NCBI RefSeq assembly: GCF_028283705.1
Contig: NZ_JAPWKD010000019.1
Coordinates: forward strand, 124,001-188,000
Source: Pantoea sp.
Lineage (GTDB): Bacteria; Pseudomonadota; Gammaproteobacteria; Enterobacterales; Enterobacteriaceae
Length of the DNA stretch: 64,000 bases
Direction of reading: 5' to 3'
Under the pieces are notes generated by a model, which was given only the letters and a program-made list of their open reading frames with translations, did not search any database and had not been told where the DNA came from. The first letter of the stretch is position 1, and every line of letters starts with the position of its first letter. Both the position numbers and the translations under genes were made by a program. This document shows, one piece after another, positions 54,561 through 62,998 of the stretch.

Positions 54561-54917
54561 GTGATCCAATGTAAACGCGTCTATGATCCTGTCAGTGATG
54601 ACGATGGCTACCGGGTACTGGTTGATAGACTCTGGCCGCGCGGAATTAAAAAGACCGATCTTCATTATGACGAGTGGTGTAAAAACCTCGCTCCCTCAAC
54701 AGGATTGCGTAAAGCCTTCCACGCTGAAACCCTTGATTTCACATCGTTCAGTGAAAGCTACCAGCGGGAATTGCTCGCACATCAGGATGAAGGCCACCAG
54801 CTGGTTGAGCGGGGTAACAACGGCACCGTCACCCTGTTATATGCGGCGAAAGATACGCAGCACAACCATGCTGCAGTGCTGGCACAGTGGCTGCGTTCAC
54901 TGGAGTCATCGGCTTAG
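54561..54917 (+). CDS. yeaO: DUF488 family protein (YeaO-like)
   Basis: A 118-residue DUF488 protein, as E. coli YeaO. It has KRVYDPVSDDDGYRVLVDRLWPRGI at the start and GTVTLLYAAKDTQHNHAAVL near the end. Function is not established. GTG start at 54561. It lies 2 bases after the flavodoxin gene, so co-transcription is likely; it overlaps the convergent UbiD stop by 4 bases. Confidence 0.87.
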   Translation: MIQCKRVYDPVSDDDGYRVLVDRLWPRGIKKTDLHYDEWCKNLAPSTGLRKAFHAETLDFTSFSESYQRELLAHQDEGHQLVERGNNGTVTLLYAAKDTQHNHAAVLAQWLRSLESSA

Positions 54918-56464
54918 CTTTTACCAAACAATTCAGGTGCCCACAGGCTCGCGTCCACCTGTTTAAACCGGGCACGAATGAAGTGTTCTTTCAGATGGAA
55001 TGGCACCGTGCAGTCAAAAATCGTTTTGGTGGTAGTGCCCTTCGCCGTAACGCGCGGATCGTAAAAAGGTTGCTGCGTCGGGTCGAGCACATGCCCGGCG
55101 ATACCGGGAACAAACAGGGTATCGAGATCGCCGACATAACGGGTCTGCAACGCCCATAACACATCGTCGGTATCGAACAGGTCAACATCCTCATCGACCA
55201 GAATGACATTCTTCAGCTCGCGATACACCGCCAGCGCAATCAGTGCTGCCTGGCGTGTCATACCATCATCACCGGCATTCTTCTTCTCCACCTGCAACAC
55301 TGCCAGAAACTTACCGCCGCCTGCGCTGTGGGCATAAACATTTTTCACCAATCCTGGTAACGCGTCCTGACACTCAATATGGATACTGGCTTCAGTGGGG
55401 ATCCCTGCCAGGCTGACATGTTCTTCACCCGGTCCCACCAGCGTTTGCAGGATAGGATGGGTACGGGTAGTGATCGCTTTGACCTTTATCACCGGCAGCG
55501 AAGGGTTGGCATCACCGGTATAACCAGGAAACTCCGGCATCGCTTTGCCGGTTTTGCTGTTTTGATCTTCAGCGACACGCACCTCGGGCAAGATCTCACC
55601 TTCAATCACAATCTCGGCACGCGCAATTGCCCGTTGCTTAATAGTTAAGCATTCCACCAGCTCTACAGGTCGTCCCCGCAAGCCGCCCGCAACGCATAAC
55701 TCATTAAAACCAAATGGCGTGGTTGGCGCTTCAAATTCCGCACCGATATAGATAGCCGGATCCAGTCCCATATTGATGGAGACGGCCAGTGGTTTGCCTG
55801 CGGCTTCCGCCTTCTGCCGGAAGGCATCAATATGGCGGCCCGGAGCAAAGAAGATGGAAAGTTCATCTGCGCTCTGCACGCACAGACGATGGATAGTGAC
55901 ATCAACGTTGCCGCGATCATCTGGGTCACTTCCCAGCACCAGACCGAGGCAAAAATAGGGGCCTGCATCTTCGGTAGTATTTGTCGGAGCTGGCAGGATT
56001 TTACGCAGGTCGAAACCTTCGTCTCCGGCGCGATACACCACTTCCTGGCAAGGGGCATTTTCCCGCTCCACCACCACCGGCGGCGTGACATTCTTACGTG
56101 CTTCTGCCATCTGGATACCCAGCTCACGTACCGGAGCACCCAGCAATGCGCTCACCCTTTCGCGGCTCGCCATTAAACCAACCAGTACGCGCGCATCGGG
56201 AAAGCCTTTTATCTTATTGAACGTCATGGCCGGACCGATGCGCGTTGGGCGCATCACTGTCCCGCCAGCACCGATATAACGGTAAACCCCTGCCAGTTCA
56301 GCGTTTGGGTCCACTTCGCGATCAGTTTCAATATAGTGACCTGGCATGGTCTTTAGCAGCTCAATGGCTGAGCGCAAATCGTTAACCGGAGGCACCTTCC
56401 AGCCCTGTGGGTGCGGTTCACCGGGTTTGACAACGTGATAAGTGACAGGTTTTTTCTGTGGCAT
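54914..56464 (-). CDS. UbiD family (prenylated-FMN) decarboxylase
   Basis: A 516-residue UbiD-family protein. Family segments are DLRSAIELLKTMPGHY, GPAMTFNKIKGFPDARVLVG, NMGLDPAIYIGA, EFPGYTGDA and the C-terminal AKGTTTKTIFDCTVP. Members reversibly decarboxylate aromatic or unsaturated acids with prenyl-FMN; this one is not ubiquinone UbiD but of the catabolic LpdC/AroY type (inference). No UbiX-like prenyltransferase is nearby, so it would depend on the housekeeping one. The SRPBCC gene is 12 bases upstream. Confidence 0.88.
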   Translation of the reverse strand: MPQKKPVTYHVVKPGEPHPQGWKVPPVNDLRSAIELLKTMPGHYIETDREVDPNAELAGVYRYIGAGGTVMRPTRIGPAMTFNKIKGFPDARVLVGLMASRERVSALLGAPVRELGIQMAEARKNVTPPVVVERENAPCQEVVYRAGDEGFDLRKILPAPTNTTEDAGPYFCLGLVLGSDPDDRGNVDVTIHRLCVQSADELSIFFAPGRHIDAFRQKAEAAGKPLAVSINMGLDPAIYIGAEFEAPTTPFGFNELCVAGGLRGRPVELVECLTIKQRAIARAEIVIEGEILPEVRVAEDQNSKTGKAMPEFPGYTGDANPSLPVIKVKAITTRTHPILQTLVGPGEEHVSLAGIPTEASIHIECQDALPGLVKNVYAHSAGGGKFLAVLQVEKKNAGDDGMTRQAALIALAVYRELKNVILVDEDVDLFDTDDVLWALQTRYVGDLDTLFVPGIAGHVLDPTQQPFYDPRVTAKGTTTKTIFDCTVPFHLKEHFIRARFKQVDASLWAPELFGKS

Positions 56465-56476
56465 GGTGGCTTGTCC

Positions 56477-56878
56477 TCAGGCGCGTTCGGCGAAAGTTTT
56501 CAGATGAAAAAGCACTTCACCCCAATAAGTGTTGCAGAACGGCAAATGTGGATCGCTCTCTGCCCATTCTCCGTGCGTCAATTCCACCAGCGTGCGGCCA
56601 TCATCCAGATCGGAAAGTGAAAAAGTGAGGGTTTTACCGGCGTGACTATCGGTTTCTTCCTGTGACGTTTGAACAATCAACGCATCGCTCTCCAGTTGAT
56701 CGGTTCGCCAGCTGAAGCAGGTTTCGGGTTTGGGACGCAGCGTCAGCACTTTGCCGGGTGCAATCTCTCCCTCAACCTTCCCGGCATGCCATGCTGCCAT
56801 GTGGTTGATGTCGGTAAGTGAGGCATACACCGCATGGCGGCTGGCAGAAATTTTAATCGCATGGTGAAGCGTGATCAT
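56477..56878 (-). CDS. SRPBCC-fold protein (polyketide-cyclase/AHSA1-like)
   Basis: A 133-residue START-like SRPBCC protein. ATG 56878 has a GGGAGG site; the frame extends upstream without a better start. It starts MITLHHAIKISASRHAVYAS and has LPFCNTYWGEVLFHL. Such proteins bind hydrophobic ligands. It is the first gene of a two-gene operon with the UbiD-like decarboxylase and could hold the aromatic substrate or product. Confidence 0.85.
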   Translation of the reverse strand: MITLHHAIKISASRHAVYASLTDINHMAAWHAGKVEGEIAPGKVLTLRPKPETCFSWRTDQLESDALIVQTSQEETDSHAGKTLTFSLSDLDDGRTLVELTHGEWAESDPHLPFCNTYWGEVLFHLKTFAERA

Positions 56879-57221
56879 CGTGATCCTCCCTGGGGGATAA
56901 TGGGATGAATCAGAAGTATAGGAACAGTTGCTGAACGACGTTGATCCGATTTGGACCTGTACCCGCCAGCCAGACACCGGCGGGTATAGCAGTTATCGGC
57001 GGGTTTCAGCCACAGCAGGTGGCGGCGTTCAGTGATTTTTTTATTGGCGGGCTGGATAAGAAATGAGCCGGTTGTTCTTATGCTGCGAGTATTATAACAA
57101 CATAACAATTTAATAAAATAATAATAAGGTGCACTCCCTGTCGGTTACCGGAACATGCCATACTATGACCATTCACTCATAGCTATCGTCCAGGGTTTGC
57201 ACGCCGGGGAGACACCGCTTT
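56879..57221. promoter_or_regulatory. Divergent control region between SRPBCC and LysR genes
   Basis: 343 bases, AT-rich around 57080-57130. It holds the promoters of both sides. No clear inverted repeat was found. Confidence 0.4.
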
Positions 57222-58127
57222 ATGAAACATCTGCCGCCAACCGCGACCTTACGCGCCTTTGAAGTCGCCACCCGGCATTCAACCTTCACCTCGGCTGCAG
57301 AAGAATTACATATCACGCAAAGCGCCGTCAGCCATCAACTGAAAAATCTCGAAGACATCTGGGGGTTACCGCTTTTTCAGCGTGGAAAAACCTTAAGTCT
57401 GACGCCAGCTGGCGCAGCCCTTGCCCCGATAGTGCGTGAATTCTTTATGAATCTGGATGCCACCCTGGCCGATCTCCACGAGCAAAACGGCAGGTTCCGG
57501 CTGAGGGTGAACACCACTTACTCCTTCGCACTGAAATGGCTGTTACCCCGTTTACCTGATCTGACGAGACAACACCCGGAAATCCTGGTAACGCTGGAAT
57601 CCAGCGATAAAGTGATCAATTTTTCCAGTTCTGATTCGTACGTGGCGATCCGTTTCGGCAACGGCAATTATCCCGCACTGCACTCCGAATTTATGTTTCG
57701 GGAGCAAATCTTTCCGGTAGCCAGTCCGGCGTTGCTCAGCCGTTTTGGCACCCCGCAGGAACCCGCCGAATTATTACGTTATCCCCTGCTCACACGTGAC
57801 GGTGCTGATCTGGTGCCCAAATGGGAGAGCTGGTTTAAACAGGTTGGCGTCAGCATTCCGGCACTGAAGGAAAACGTCCGGCTGGCGGATACCAATATGA
57901 CACTTGAAGCTGCACTGCTGGGCCAGGGCATCGCTCTGGCGCGCAGTGGCCATGTGGAAAAAGAGATTGGCGAGGGTAGCCTAATCCGCTTATTCGATAC
58001 GCCCTTTCCCTCCCCTATCGCCTACTATTTTGTTTGCCCGAAAGGGTTAGAAACGCAGCCGCATGTGGTGAGTTTCCGCAACTGGCTGCTGGCAGAGTCG
58101 CGTAAGGCACAGGACCTGTATCTCTGA
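57222..58127 (+). CDS. LysR family regulator (GcvA-like)
   Basis: A 301-residue LysR of the GcvA group (LRAFEVATRHSTFTSAAEELHITQSAVSHQLKNLE). It is divergent from the SRPBCC-UbiD operon, so it probably governs the decarboxylase, and lies 123 bases before the reductase-like gene. Confidence 0.92.
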   Translation: MKHLPPTATLRAFEVATRHSTFTSAAEELHITQSAVSHQLKNLEDIWGLPLFQRGKTLSLTPAGAALAPIVREFFMNLDATLADLHEQNGRFRLRVNTTYSFALKWLLPRLPDLTRQHPEILVTLESSDKVINFSSSDSYVAIRFGNGNYPALHSEFMFREQIFPVASPALLSRFGTPQEPAELLRYPLLTRDGADLVPKWESWFKQVGVSIPALKENVRLADTNMTLEAALLGQGIALARSGHVEKEIGEGSLIRLFDTPFPSPIAYYFVCPKGLETQPHVVSFRNWLLAESRKAQDLYL

Positions 58128-58250
58128 AGCATGAGTTTTTATTCATACCATAATGAAAAGACTTTGCTTTAATTCTGGCTCTGGGCTGCATAGCATCAGC
58201 GTATGCCTGATGGTATGACTCACCTTATTCGTCGTTTTGAGGAGTTGATG

Positions 58251-59141
58251 ATGTCCGGAAATTCAGGGGTTGCGCTTATCGGCCCAGGGGCGATTGGCAC
58301 CACTATCGTCGCCGCCCTGCATGAAGTGGGACGTACGCCGGTGGTGTGTGGACGTACCGCTCACCCACAGCTGGAAGTGCGTTTTGATGGCGGCCAAATC
58401 GTGGTGCCGGGACCGGTACTGACCGATCCGGCAGCGATTACCCATCCATTCAGCGTGGTTTTCGTCGCCGTGAAGACGACGCAGCTGGCAGCCACTACCC
58501 CGTGGCTGGCTGCGTTATGCAACGAGAACACGGTGGTTTGCGTGTTGCAAAACGGTGTGGAGCAGAAAGCGATGCTGGCGAATGCCGTTGCGGGAGCGAC
58601 TGTGCTGCCATCGGTGGTGTGGTTTCCGGCACAGCGCGAGCCGGATGCTTCCGTCTGGCTGCGAGCCAAACCACGGCTGACCTTGCCTGATACGCCCGCA
58701 GCAAGACGGGTGCAGCAAACGCTGGAGGGCACGCGCTGTGAAGCCGCCCTCTCTGATGATTTCACCTCGGTTGCCTGGCGTAAATTGCTGCAAAACGCAG
58801 TCGCCGGTTTAATGGTGCTGTCAGGACGCCGCGCCGGTATGTTCTCCCGTGCCGATATCACCGATGTGGCATTAGCCTATTTACGTGAATGCCTGTCGGT
58901 TGCCCGTGCCGAGGGGGCAATCCTGAGTGATGACGTGCCGCAGGAGATTATCGATGGCTTCCATCGTGCCCCGCCGGATTTAGGCACCTCCATCCTCGCC
59001 GATCGCCAGGCCGGACGCCCGCTGGAATGGGATATCCGTAATGGCGTGGTGTCACGGCTTGGCCGAACGCATGGCATCGCGACACCGATCAGCGACATTA
59101 TCGTGGCGCTACTGGCCGCAGGCAGCGACGGACCGGGTTGA
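58251..59141 (+). CDS. Ketopantoate-reductase-like NADP oxidoreductase
   Basis: A 296-residue protein of the ApbA/PanE family. The N-terminal Rossmann motif VALIGPGAIGTTIVAAL has the GxGxxG pattern; a C-terminal helical domain carries the family KLLQNAVAGLM segment. It reduces 2-keto acids with NADPH; whether the substrate is ketopantoate is unknown, as this family has many paralogues. ATG 58251 (or 58248) has GAGGAG upstream, better than ATG 58203. Confidence 0.85.
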   Translation: MSGNSGVALIGPGAIGTTIVAALHEVGRTPVVCGRTAHPQLEVRFDGGQIVVPGPVLTDPAAITHPFSVVFVAVKTTQLAATTPWLAALCNENTVVCVLQNGVEQKAMLANAVAGATVLPSVVWFPAQREPDASVWLRAKPRLTLPDTPAARRVQQTLEGTRCEAALSDDFTSVAWRKLLQNAVAGLMVLSGRRAGMFSRADITDVALAYLRECLSVARAEGAILSDDVPQEIIDGFHRAPPDLGTSILADRQAGRPLEWDIRNGVVSRLGRTHGIATPISDIIVALLAAGSDGPG

Positions 59142-59188
59142 GTTCCCGGACGATCAAAGATGTTTTCCAGGGAAAGGAGTCGAATAAG

Positions 59189-59371
59189 TTGAGTAATGAC
59201 TTTATGACCAGGCTGCGCAGGCAACTGAGATATTTTGCCAGCACCCTGATCCCGGTGCTGCTCATTCTCGGATTCGGGATGCTGTCAGTGACATTCTGGC
59301 CGTCTTACGCCTGGGGTACGACGGCGACTTTCGCAATTGTCGTCATTGCCATCACGTTCTGGCTGGTTTAA
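59189..59371 (+). CDS. Small membrane protein (TTG start)
   Basis: A 60-residue protein beginning LSNDFMTRLRRQLRY from TTG 59189 (or 55 residues from ATG 59204), with two hydrophobic segments (STLIPVLLILGFGMLSVTFW and TATFAIVVIAITFWLV). AAGGAG at 59174-59179 fits the TTG start. It follows the reductase-like gene after 47 bases. I do not recognise it. Confidence 0.5.
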   Translation: MSNDFMTRLRRQLRYFASTLIPVLLILGFGMLSVTFWPSYAWGTTATFAIVVIAITFWLV

Positions 59372-59419
59372 CGACTTTCTACTTTGCCTTACCCGCTCAC
59401 AGGACGGGCCACGCATACG

Positions 59420-59446
59420 AAAAAGGCCGCCTTGCGGCGACCTTTT
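59420..59446 (-). terminator. Terminator of the leftward DUF1471 gene
   Basis: Stem AAAAGGTCGCC/GGCGGCCTTTT on the minus strand with a GCAA loop, with a T run overlapping the stem base. Confidence 0.7.
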
Positions 59447-59472
59447 CCGGCACTTCCCTGTACGACCATCCG

Positions 59473-59688
59473 TTATTTGTACAGTTCTGCGGTCATGTGA
59501 ACACGGTTATTGGTGTTCGCTTCGGTAATTTTGTACTGCGCGCCCTGCTGTGCTGCCTGAGCGGCGATTTTCGCTTCCGCACCGTCCAGAGTTGAAGAGG
59601 TTACGGAGATGCTCTGAGCAAAGCTGCCAAATGACATCAGTGAAAGAGCAGCGACAGCGGCGATGGACATTGCTTTGATAGTTTTCAT
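59473..59688 (-). CDS. DUF1471 small periplasmic protein
   Basis: A 71-residue YahO/BhsA-like protein. A signal peptide (MKTIKAMSIAAVAALSLMSFGSFAQ) is followed by a 46-residue mature part SISVTSSTLDGAEAKIAAQA...ITEANTNNRVHMTAELYK. Family members are stress-linked periplasmic or cell-surface proteins. A close paralogue lies 138 bases upstream. Confidence 0.88.
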   Translation of the reverse strand: MKTIKAMSIAAVAALSLMSFGSFAQSISVTSSTLDGAEAKIAAQAAQQGAQYKITEANTNNRVHMTAELYK

Positions 59689-59826
59689 GGTCTTAATCCT
59701 TAATTTGTCTGTTTAGAAGGCTGTGCGCCTTCGATGGAAATAATAATAACCATAGTTATTGTTTCTTTCTTGATAATTAGTGCGATCATTGTGATCTGGC
59801 TAATCATTACTTCCCGCGTTAACCGT

Positions 59827-60036
59827 TTATTTAGTCAGTTCCGCTGACAGGTAAGCACCGTTATCCACACGTGCACCGGTGATTTTGTAAGAGGCACCGG
59901 CCTGTTTAGCCTGAGCGGCGATTTTGGCTTCTGCGCCATCCAGGGTTGAAGCGGAAGCGGTGATGCTCTGTGCGAAGCTGCCGAAAGAAACCAGTGACAG
60001 GGCCGCAACTGCAACGAAAGTTTTGATAGATTTCAT
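59827..60036 (-). CDS. DUF1471 small periplasmic protein, paralogue
   Basis: A 69-residue protein with signal peptide (MKSIKTFVAVAALSLVSFGSFAQ) and a mature part SITASASTLDGAEAKIAAQAK...NGAYLSAELTK. It shares the core TLDGAEAKIAAQA with the gene at 59473, so the two arose by tandem duplication. ATG 60036 has GAGGAAT as ribosome site, better than the in-frame TTG 60042. Confidence 0.88.
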   Translation of the reverse strand: MKSIKTFVAVAALSLVSFGSFAQSITASASTLDGAEAKIAAQAKQAGASYKITGARVDNGAYLSAELTK

Positions 60037-60304
60037 GGTCAATTCCTCAGAGATAATTTTTAGTGGGTGGGGCGTTGTGCCCCGATGTGAGAGAGAATAG
60101 ACCTGTAGGCCGGCGAGTAAAAGCTGAGGGATTTGCTGAAAAAATTCAAAAAATTTGATTAAGAATTGCGCCAGTAAATTGCTCTACAAAGATCATCAGA
60201 AAGTCAGTGCACCACAATTTTTCTTTTTTTTAGCAATATTTCTTTCGCTCATTCGTCTACCTCAACACAGGCAGTAATCCGCTAATGTGATGAGAGGAAA
60301 GACG

Positions 60305-60757
60305 ATGAGAGATTTTGATATGCGTGGACGTCGGTTTGGTGGTCGCGGCATGGGTGGACACAGAATGGCTAAACCGTTGTTGCTGGGTGTCGCGCTGGTG
60401 GTGGTACTTGGCTTGCTGGTGATGTCGTTGTGGAATGCGTTACTTCCCGCCATCATCGGGGTGAAAAGTATTGGCTTCTGGCAGGCGCTGGGGTTGTTAG
60501 TCCTGTGCCGCATCCTGTTTGGTGGCCTGGGTTTCCATGCAGGCATGTTTGGCATGGTGCGCGAACGTCGCCGCATGCACGAACGCTGGATGCAAATGAC
60601 CCCCGAACAACGTGAAGAGTTTATGCGCCAACGCCGTGAAGGTTTTGGACGCCGTGATGCTCGCGGTCACTGTGGCTGGCGTGGACGCTGGGAGGATAAT
60701 ACGGATACCCGCAAACCGTCGGAAAACACGCCGCCTAAAACGCCGGAAGCTGAGTGA
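60305..60757 (+). CDS. Arg/Met-rich membrane protein linked to a sigma factor
   Basis: A 150-residue protein that I do not recognise. An N-terminal Arg/Gly stretch (MRGRRFGGRGMGGHR) is followed by two transmembrane segments (LLLGVALVVVLGLLVMSLW, ALGLLVLCRILFGGLG) and a basic tail with MTPEQREEFMRQRREG, like DUF3106/Spy-type helices. The start ATG 60305 has GAGGAAAG. Its stop overlaps the next gene's GTG. The pairing suggests an anti-sigma-like or sensor role (inference). Confidence 0.75.
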   Translation: MRDFDMRGRRFGGRGMGGHRMAKPLLLGVALVVVLGLLVMSLWNALLPAIIGVKSIGFWQALGLLVLCRILFGGLGFHAGMFGMVRERRRMHERWMQMTPEQREEFMRQRREGFGRRDARGHCGWRGRWEDNTDTRKPSENTPPKTPEAE

Positions 60758-60762
60758 CAGCC

Positions 60763-61320
60763 ATGAAATCCGCAACGGCGAAGGAATCCCTGCTAATGTC
60801 AGCGATCGGTGCCTGCCGATCGCGGCTGAAGTCCTTTATCAGCCGTCGCATCCCGGTACGTGACGATGCCGAGGATATCCTGCAGGAAGTTACCTGGCGG
60901 CTGATGACGGTGGATCAGCCGGTGGAGAATGCCGTCGCCTGGCTGTTTCGCGCCGCCCGCAATGAAATGACCGACCGATCGCGCAAAAAAAGCGAGCTGC
61001 CTCTGTCTGCCTATTTTGGCGCTGATGATACAGGCGATACGGCGGAAGATGAGCTGGCGGAGACGCTTTTCGGTGTGCCACACACGCCCGAGGATGAATA
61101 CCTGAAAGCGATGATATGGGCAGAGTTAGGCGAAGCCCTTGCGGAGCTGCCACCCACGCAGCGGGAAGTATTCGATAAAACCGAGTTGCAGGGGTACAGC
61201 TATAAAGAGCTGGCAGAAGAATCAGGGGTTAGCGTGCAAACATTGTTATCTCGTAAGCATAAAGCGGTGCTTTATCTGCGTACCCGGCTGCGTGATTTAT
61301 ATGATGAACTTACGGGTTAG
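60763..61320 (+). CDS. ECF-like RNA polymerase sigma factor
   Basis: A 185-residue sigma-70 family factor. Region 2 (VRDDAEDILQEVTWRLM, then AVAWLFRAARNEMTDRSRKK) and region 4 (LAELPPTQREVFDKTELQGYSYKELAEESGVSVQTLLSRKHKAV) are both complete. ATG 60763 or GTG 60754 may be the start; the latter overlaps the membrane-protein stop. It is encoded with that protein, the likely partner that controls it, although no canonical anti-sigma domain is visible there. Confidence 0.88.
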   Translation: MKSATAKESLLMSAIGACRSRLKSFISRRIPVRDDAEDILQEVTWRLMTVDQPVENAVAWLFRAARNEMTDRSRKKSELPLSAYFGADDTGDTAEDELAETLFGVPHTPEDEYLKAMIWAELGEALAELPPTQREVFDKTELQGYSYKELAEESGVSVQTLLSRKHKAVLYLRTRLRDLYDELTG

Positions 61321-61328
61321 CTTATTTT

Positions 61329-61358
61329 GTAACGGCGCGATTTATTGCGCCGTTGCAG
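61329..61358. repeat. Dispersed palindromic repeat, diverged copy
   Basis: TGTAACGGCGCGATTTATTGCGCCGTTGCAG, 9 bases after the sigma-factor stop. Arms AACGGCGC/GCGCCGTT can form a hairpin; it is a relative of the GTAGCGGCGC repeats at 43957 and 53771. Confidence 0.65.
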
Positions 61359-61457
61359 GATATCTCAAATCCGGCAAACCTTATGCAAAGACGGCAGTTG
61401 GTGTGTAGCGGCCCGGCTTTTACCATCGCATGACAATAAACGCCAAAAGGAAAGGTC

Positions 61458-62411
61458 ATGCCCACTTTACGACCGCTGCTGGTCAGCGCGTTGCTGCTCA
61501 CAGCACTCATCTCCGCTTCCACCCAGGCGGCTGAAACGCTGCGAATTGGTTACCAGAAATCCTCAACGTTACTGACGCTGATTAAGCAGCGCGGCGACCT
61601 GGACAAATCCCTTGCTGCCGAAGGCATTAACGTCAGCTGGCACGAGTTTTCCAGCGGCCTGCCATTGCTCGAAGCGCTCAATCTGAACAACGTCGATCTT
61701 TCCGCCGATGTCGCCGACACGGTGCCGGTATTTGCCCAGGCGGCAGGCGCGGACCTGACTTACTACGCACGCGAAACCCCTTCCCCCAACGCACAGGCGA
61801 TCCTGGTCCCGGCGAACTCAGCGATTAAAACGTTGCAGGACCTGAAAGGGAAAAGGATCGCCGTCACCAAAGCAGCGGGCAGCCATTATCTGTTGATTGC
61901 GGCGCTGAAACAGGCGGGACTGGGATTTAATGACGTCAAGGCCGCCTGGCTGACACCGGCAGACGGTCGTGCGGCGCTGGAGAATGGCAGTGTTGATGCC
62001 TGGGTCACCTGGGAACCCTACGTCACCAGTGCGAAGGTGGAACAGCACGCGCGCGTGCTGACCAGCGGTGACGGCCTGGCGAGCTACCAGCGCTATTATC
62101 TGGTGTCCACCCCTTATGCCAAAGCGCATGCTCAGGTGCTGAATACCGTGTATCAGGCGCTGCAACAGGAATCCGCCTGGCTGAAAGCCAATCCCACCGA
62201 GGCGGCGAAAATCCTGTCGCCGTTGTGGGGTAATCTGCCCGTCTCCACCGTGGAACAGGCAAATGCCCAGCGCAGCTATCAGATCGAACCGGTGCACATC
62301 AGTAACCTGGCAGAACAACAGAAAATTGCCGATGCGTTCTACGATGCGAAGCTGTTACCCAAACGCATTAATGCAAGTGATGTTGGGACATGGCAACCCT
62401 TGTGGCACTGA
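61458..62411 (+). CDS. Aliphatic sulfonate-type ABC substrate-binding protein (SsuA-like)
   Basis: A 317-residue periplasmic binding protein with a signal peptide (LLVSALLLTALISASTQA). The start ETLRIGYQKSSTLLTLIKQRG and KTLQDLKGKRIAVTKAAGSHYLL, and VDAWVTWEPYV, are typical of SsuA. No permease or ATPase is next to it, so it is an orphan that would use partners elsewhere. AAAGGAAAGG precedes ATG 61458. A strong terminator follows. Confidence 0.9.
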   Translation: MPTLRPLLVSALLLTALISASTQAAETLRIGYQKSSTLLTLIKQRGDLDKSLAAEGINVSWHEFSSGLPLLEALNLNNVDLSADVADTVPVFAQAAGADLTYYARETPSPNAQAILVPANSAIKTLQDLKGKRIAVTKAAGSHYLLIAALKQAGLGFNDVKAAWLTPADGRAALENGSVDAWVTWEPYVTSAKVEQHARVLTSGDGLASYQRYYLVSTPYAKAHAQVLNTVYQALQQESAWLKANPTEAAKILSPLWGNLPVSTVEQANAQRSYQIEPVHISNLAEQQKIADAFYDAKLLPKRINASDVGTWQPLWH

Positions 62412-62414
62412 TAA

Positions 62415-62439
62415 CATCGGCTCCCAGCGGGAGCCGATG
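62415..62439. terminator. Hairpin between convergent SsuA-like and toxin genes
   Basis: Perfect 11-base stem CATCGGCTCCC/GGGAGCCGATG with AGC loop; likely bidirectional. Confidence 0.7.
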
Positions 62440-62443
62440 CTGA

Positions 62444-62731
62444 TTATCTCAGGCGTTCACTTGCCAGATTATAAACTTCACTCCGATCACGTTTACCGAC
62501 GGCAACCACAGCGATGATTAATTCATCATCTATCACCTGGTAAACGAGACGGAAACCGGACGCACGGAGTTTTATCTTGTAACAATCCTTTATCCCCCTT
62601 AATTTTGCAGAAGGAATATGTGGGTGCTCAACACACTTCTTTAGTTTTTTGGCAAACTGCTGTTGAATGGTTTTATCGAGTTTCTGCCATTCTTTCAGCG
62701 CATCTTCCCTGAATTTGACTCGATAACTCAT
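62444..62731 (-). CDS. RelE/StbE-type toxin
   Basis: A 95-residue RelE/ParE-superfamily toxin (RVKFREDALKEWQKLDKTIQQQFAKKL ... GFRLVYQVIDDELIIAVVAVGKRDRSEVY). Such toxins cleave mRNA on the ribosome. It overlaps the antitoxin by 4 bases. Confidence 0.9.
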   Translation of the reverse strand: MSYRVKFREDALKEWQKLDKTIQQQFAKKLKKCVEHPHIPSAKLRGIKDCYKIKLRASGFRLVYQVIDDELIIAVVAVGKRDRSEVYNLASERLR

Positions 62732-62979
62732 AAATAACTATCCAGATCCACATCAATCAGATTCTGGTTGCTGCGTTCACTGACTAGCTTAACCAGTTCC
62801 TGATCATCGAGTGCATCCAGTATTTTTTCGTACAACTCAGCAGGAACACAATAAAAAGCGGGTTGGTTACGGTTAAGGATGGCTACCGGAAATCCATCTC
62901 CGGCGCTCACTGTCGCCATAGGGTTTTTCTTAAGCTCGCTGACACTGGCGCTCGTGTCACTCAAAATGATGTTTGGCAT
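62728..62979 (-). CDS. RelB/StbD-type antitoxin
   Basis: An 83-residue Phd/YefM/StbD-like antitoxin. NPMATVSAGDGFPVAILNRNQPAFYCVP is characteristic, and the C-terminal part VSERSNQNLIDVDLDSYL would bind the toxin. It is transcribed first and overlaps the toxin gene (ATGA). The upstream inverted repeat at 62999-63037 is its likely operator. Confidence 0.9.
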   Translation of the reverse strand: MPNIILSDTSASVSELKKNPMATVSAGDGFPVAILNRNQPAFYCVPAELYEKILDALDDQELVKLVSERSNQNLIDVDLDSYL

Positions 62980-62998
62980 AATGCACCTTAAGGACTGT

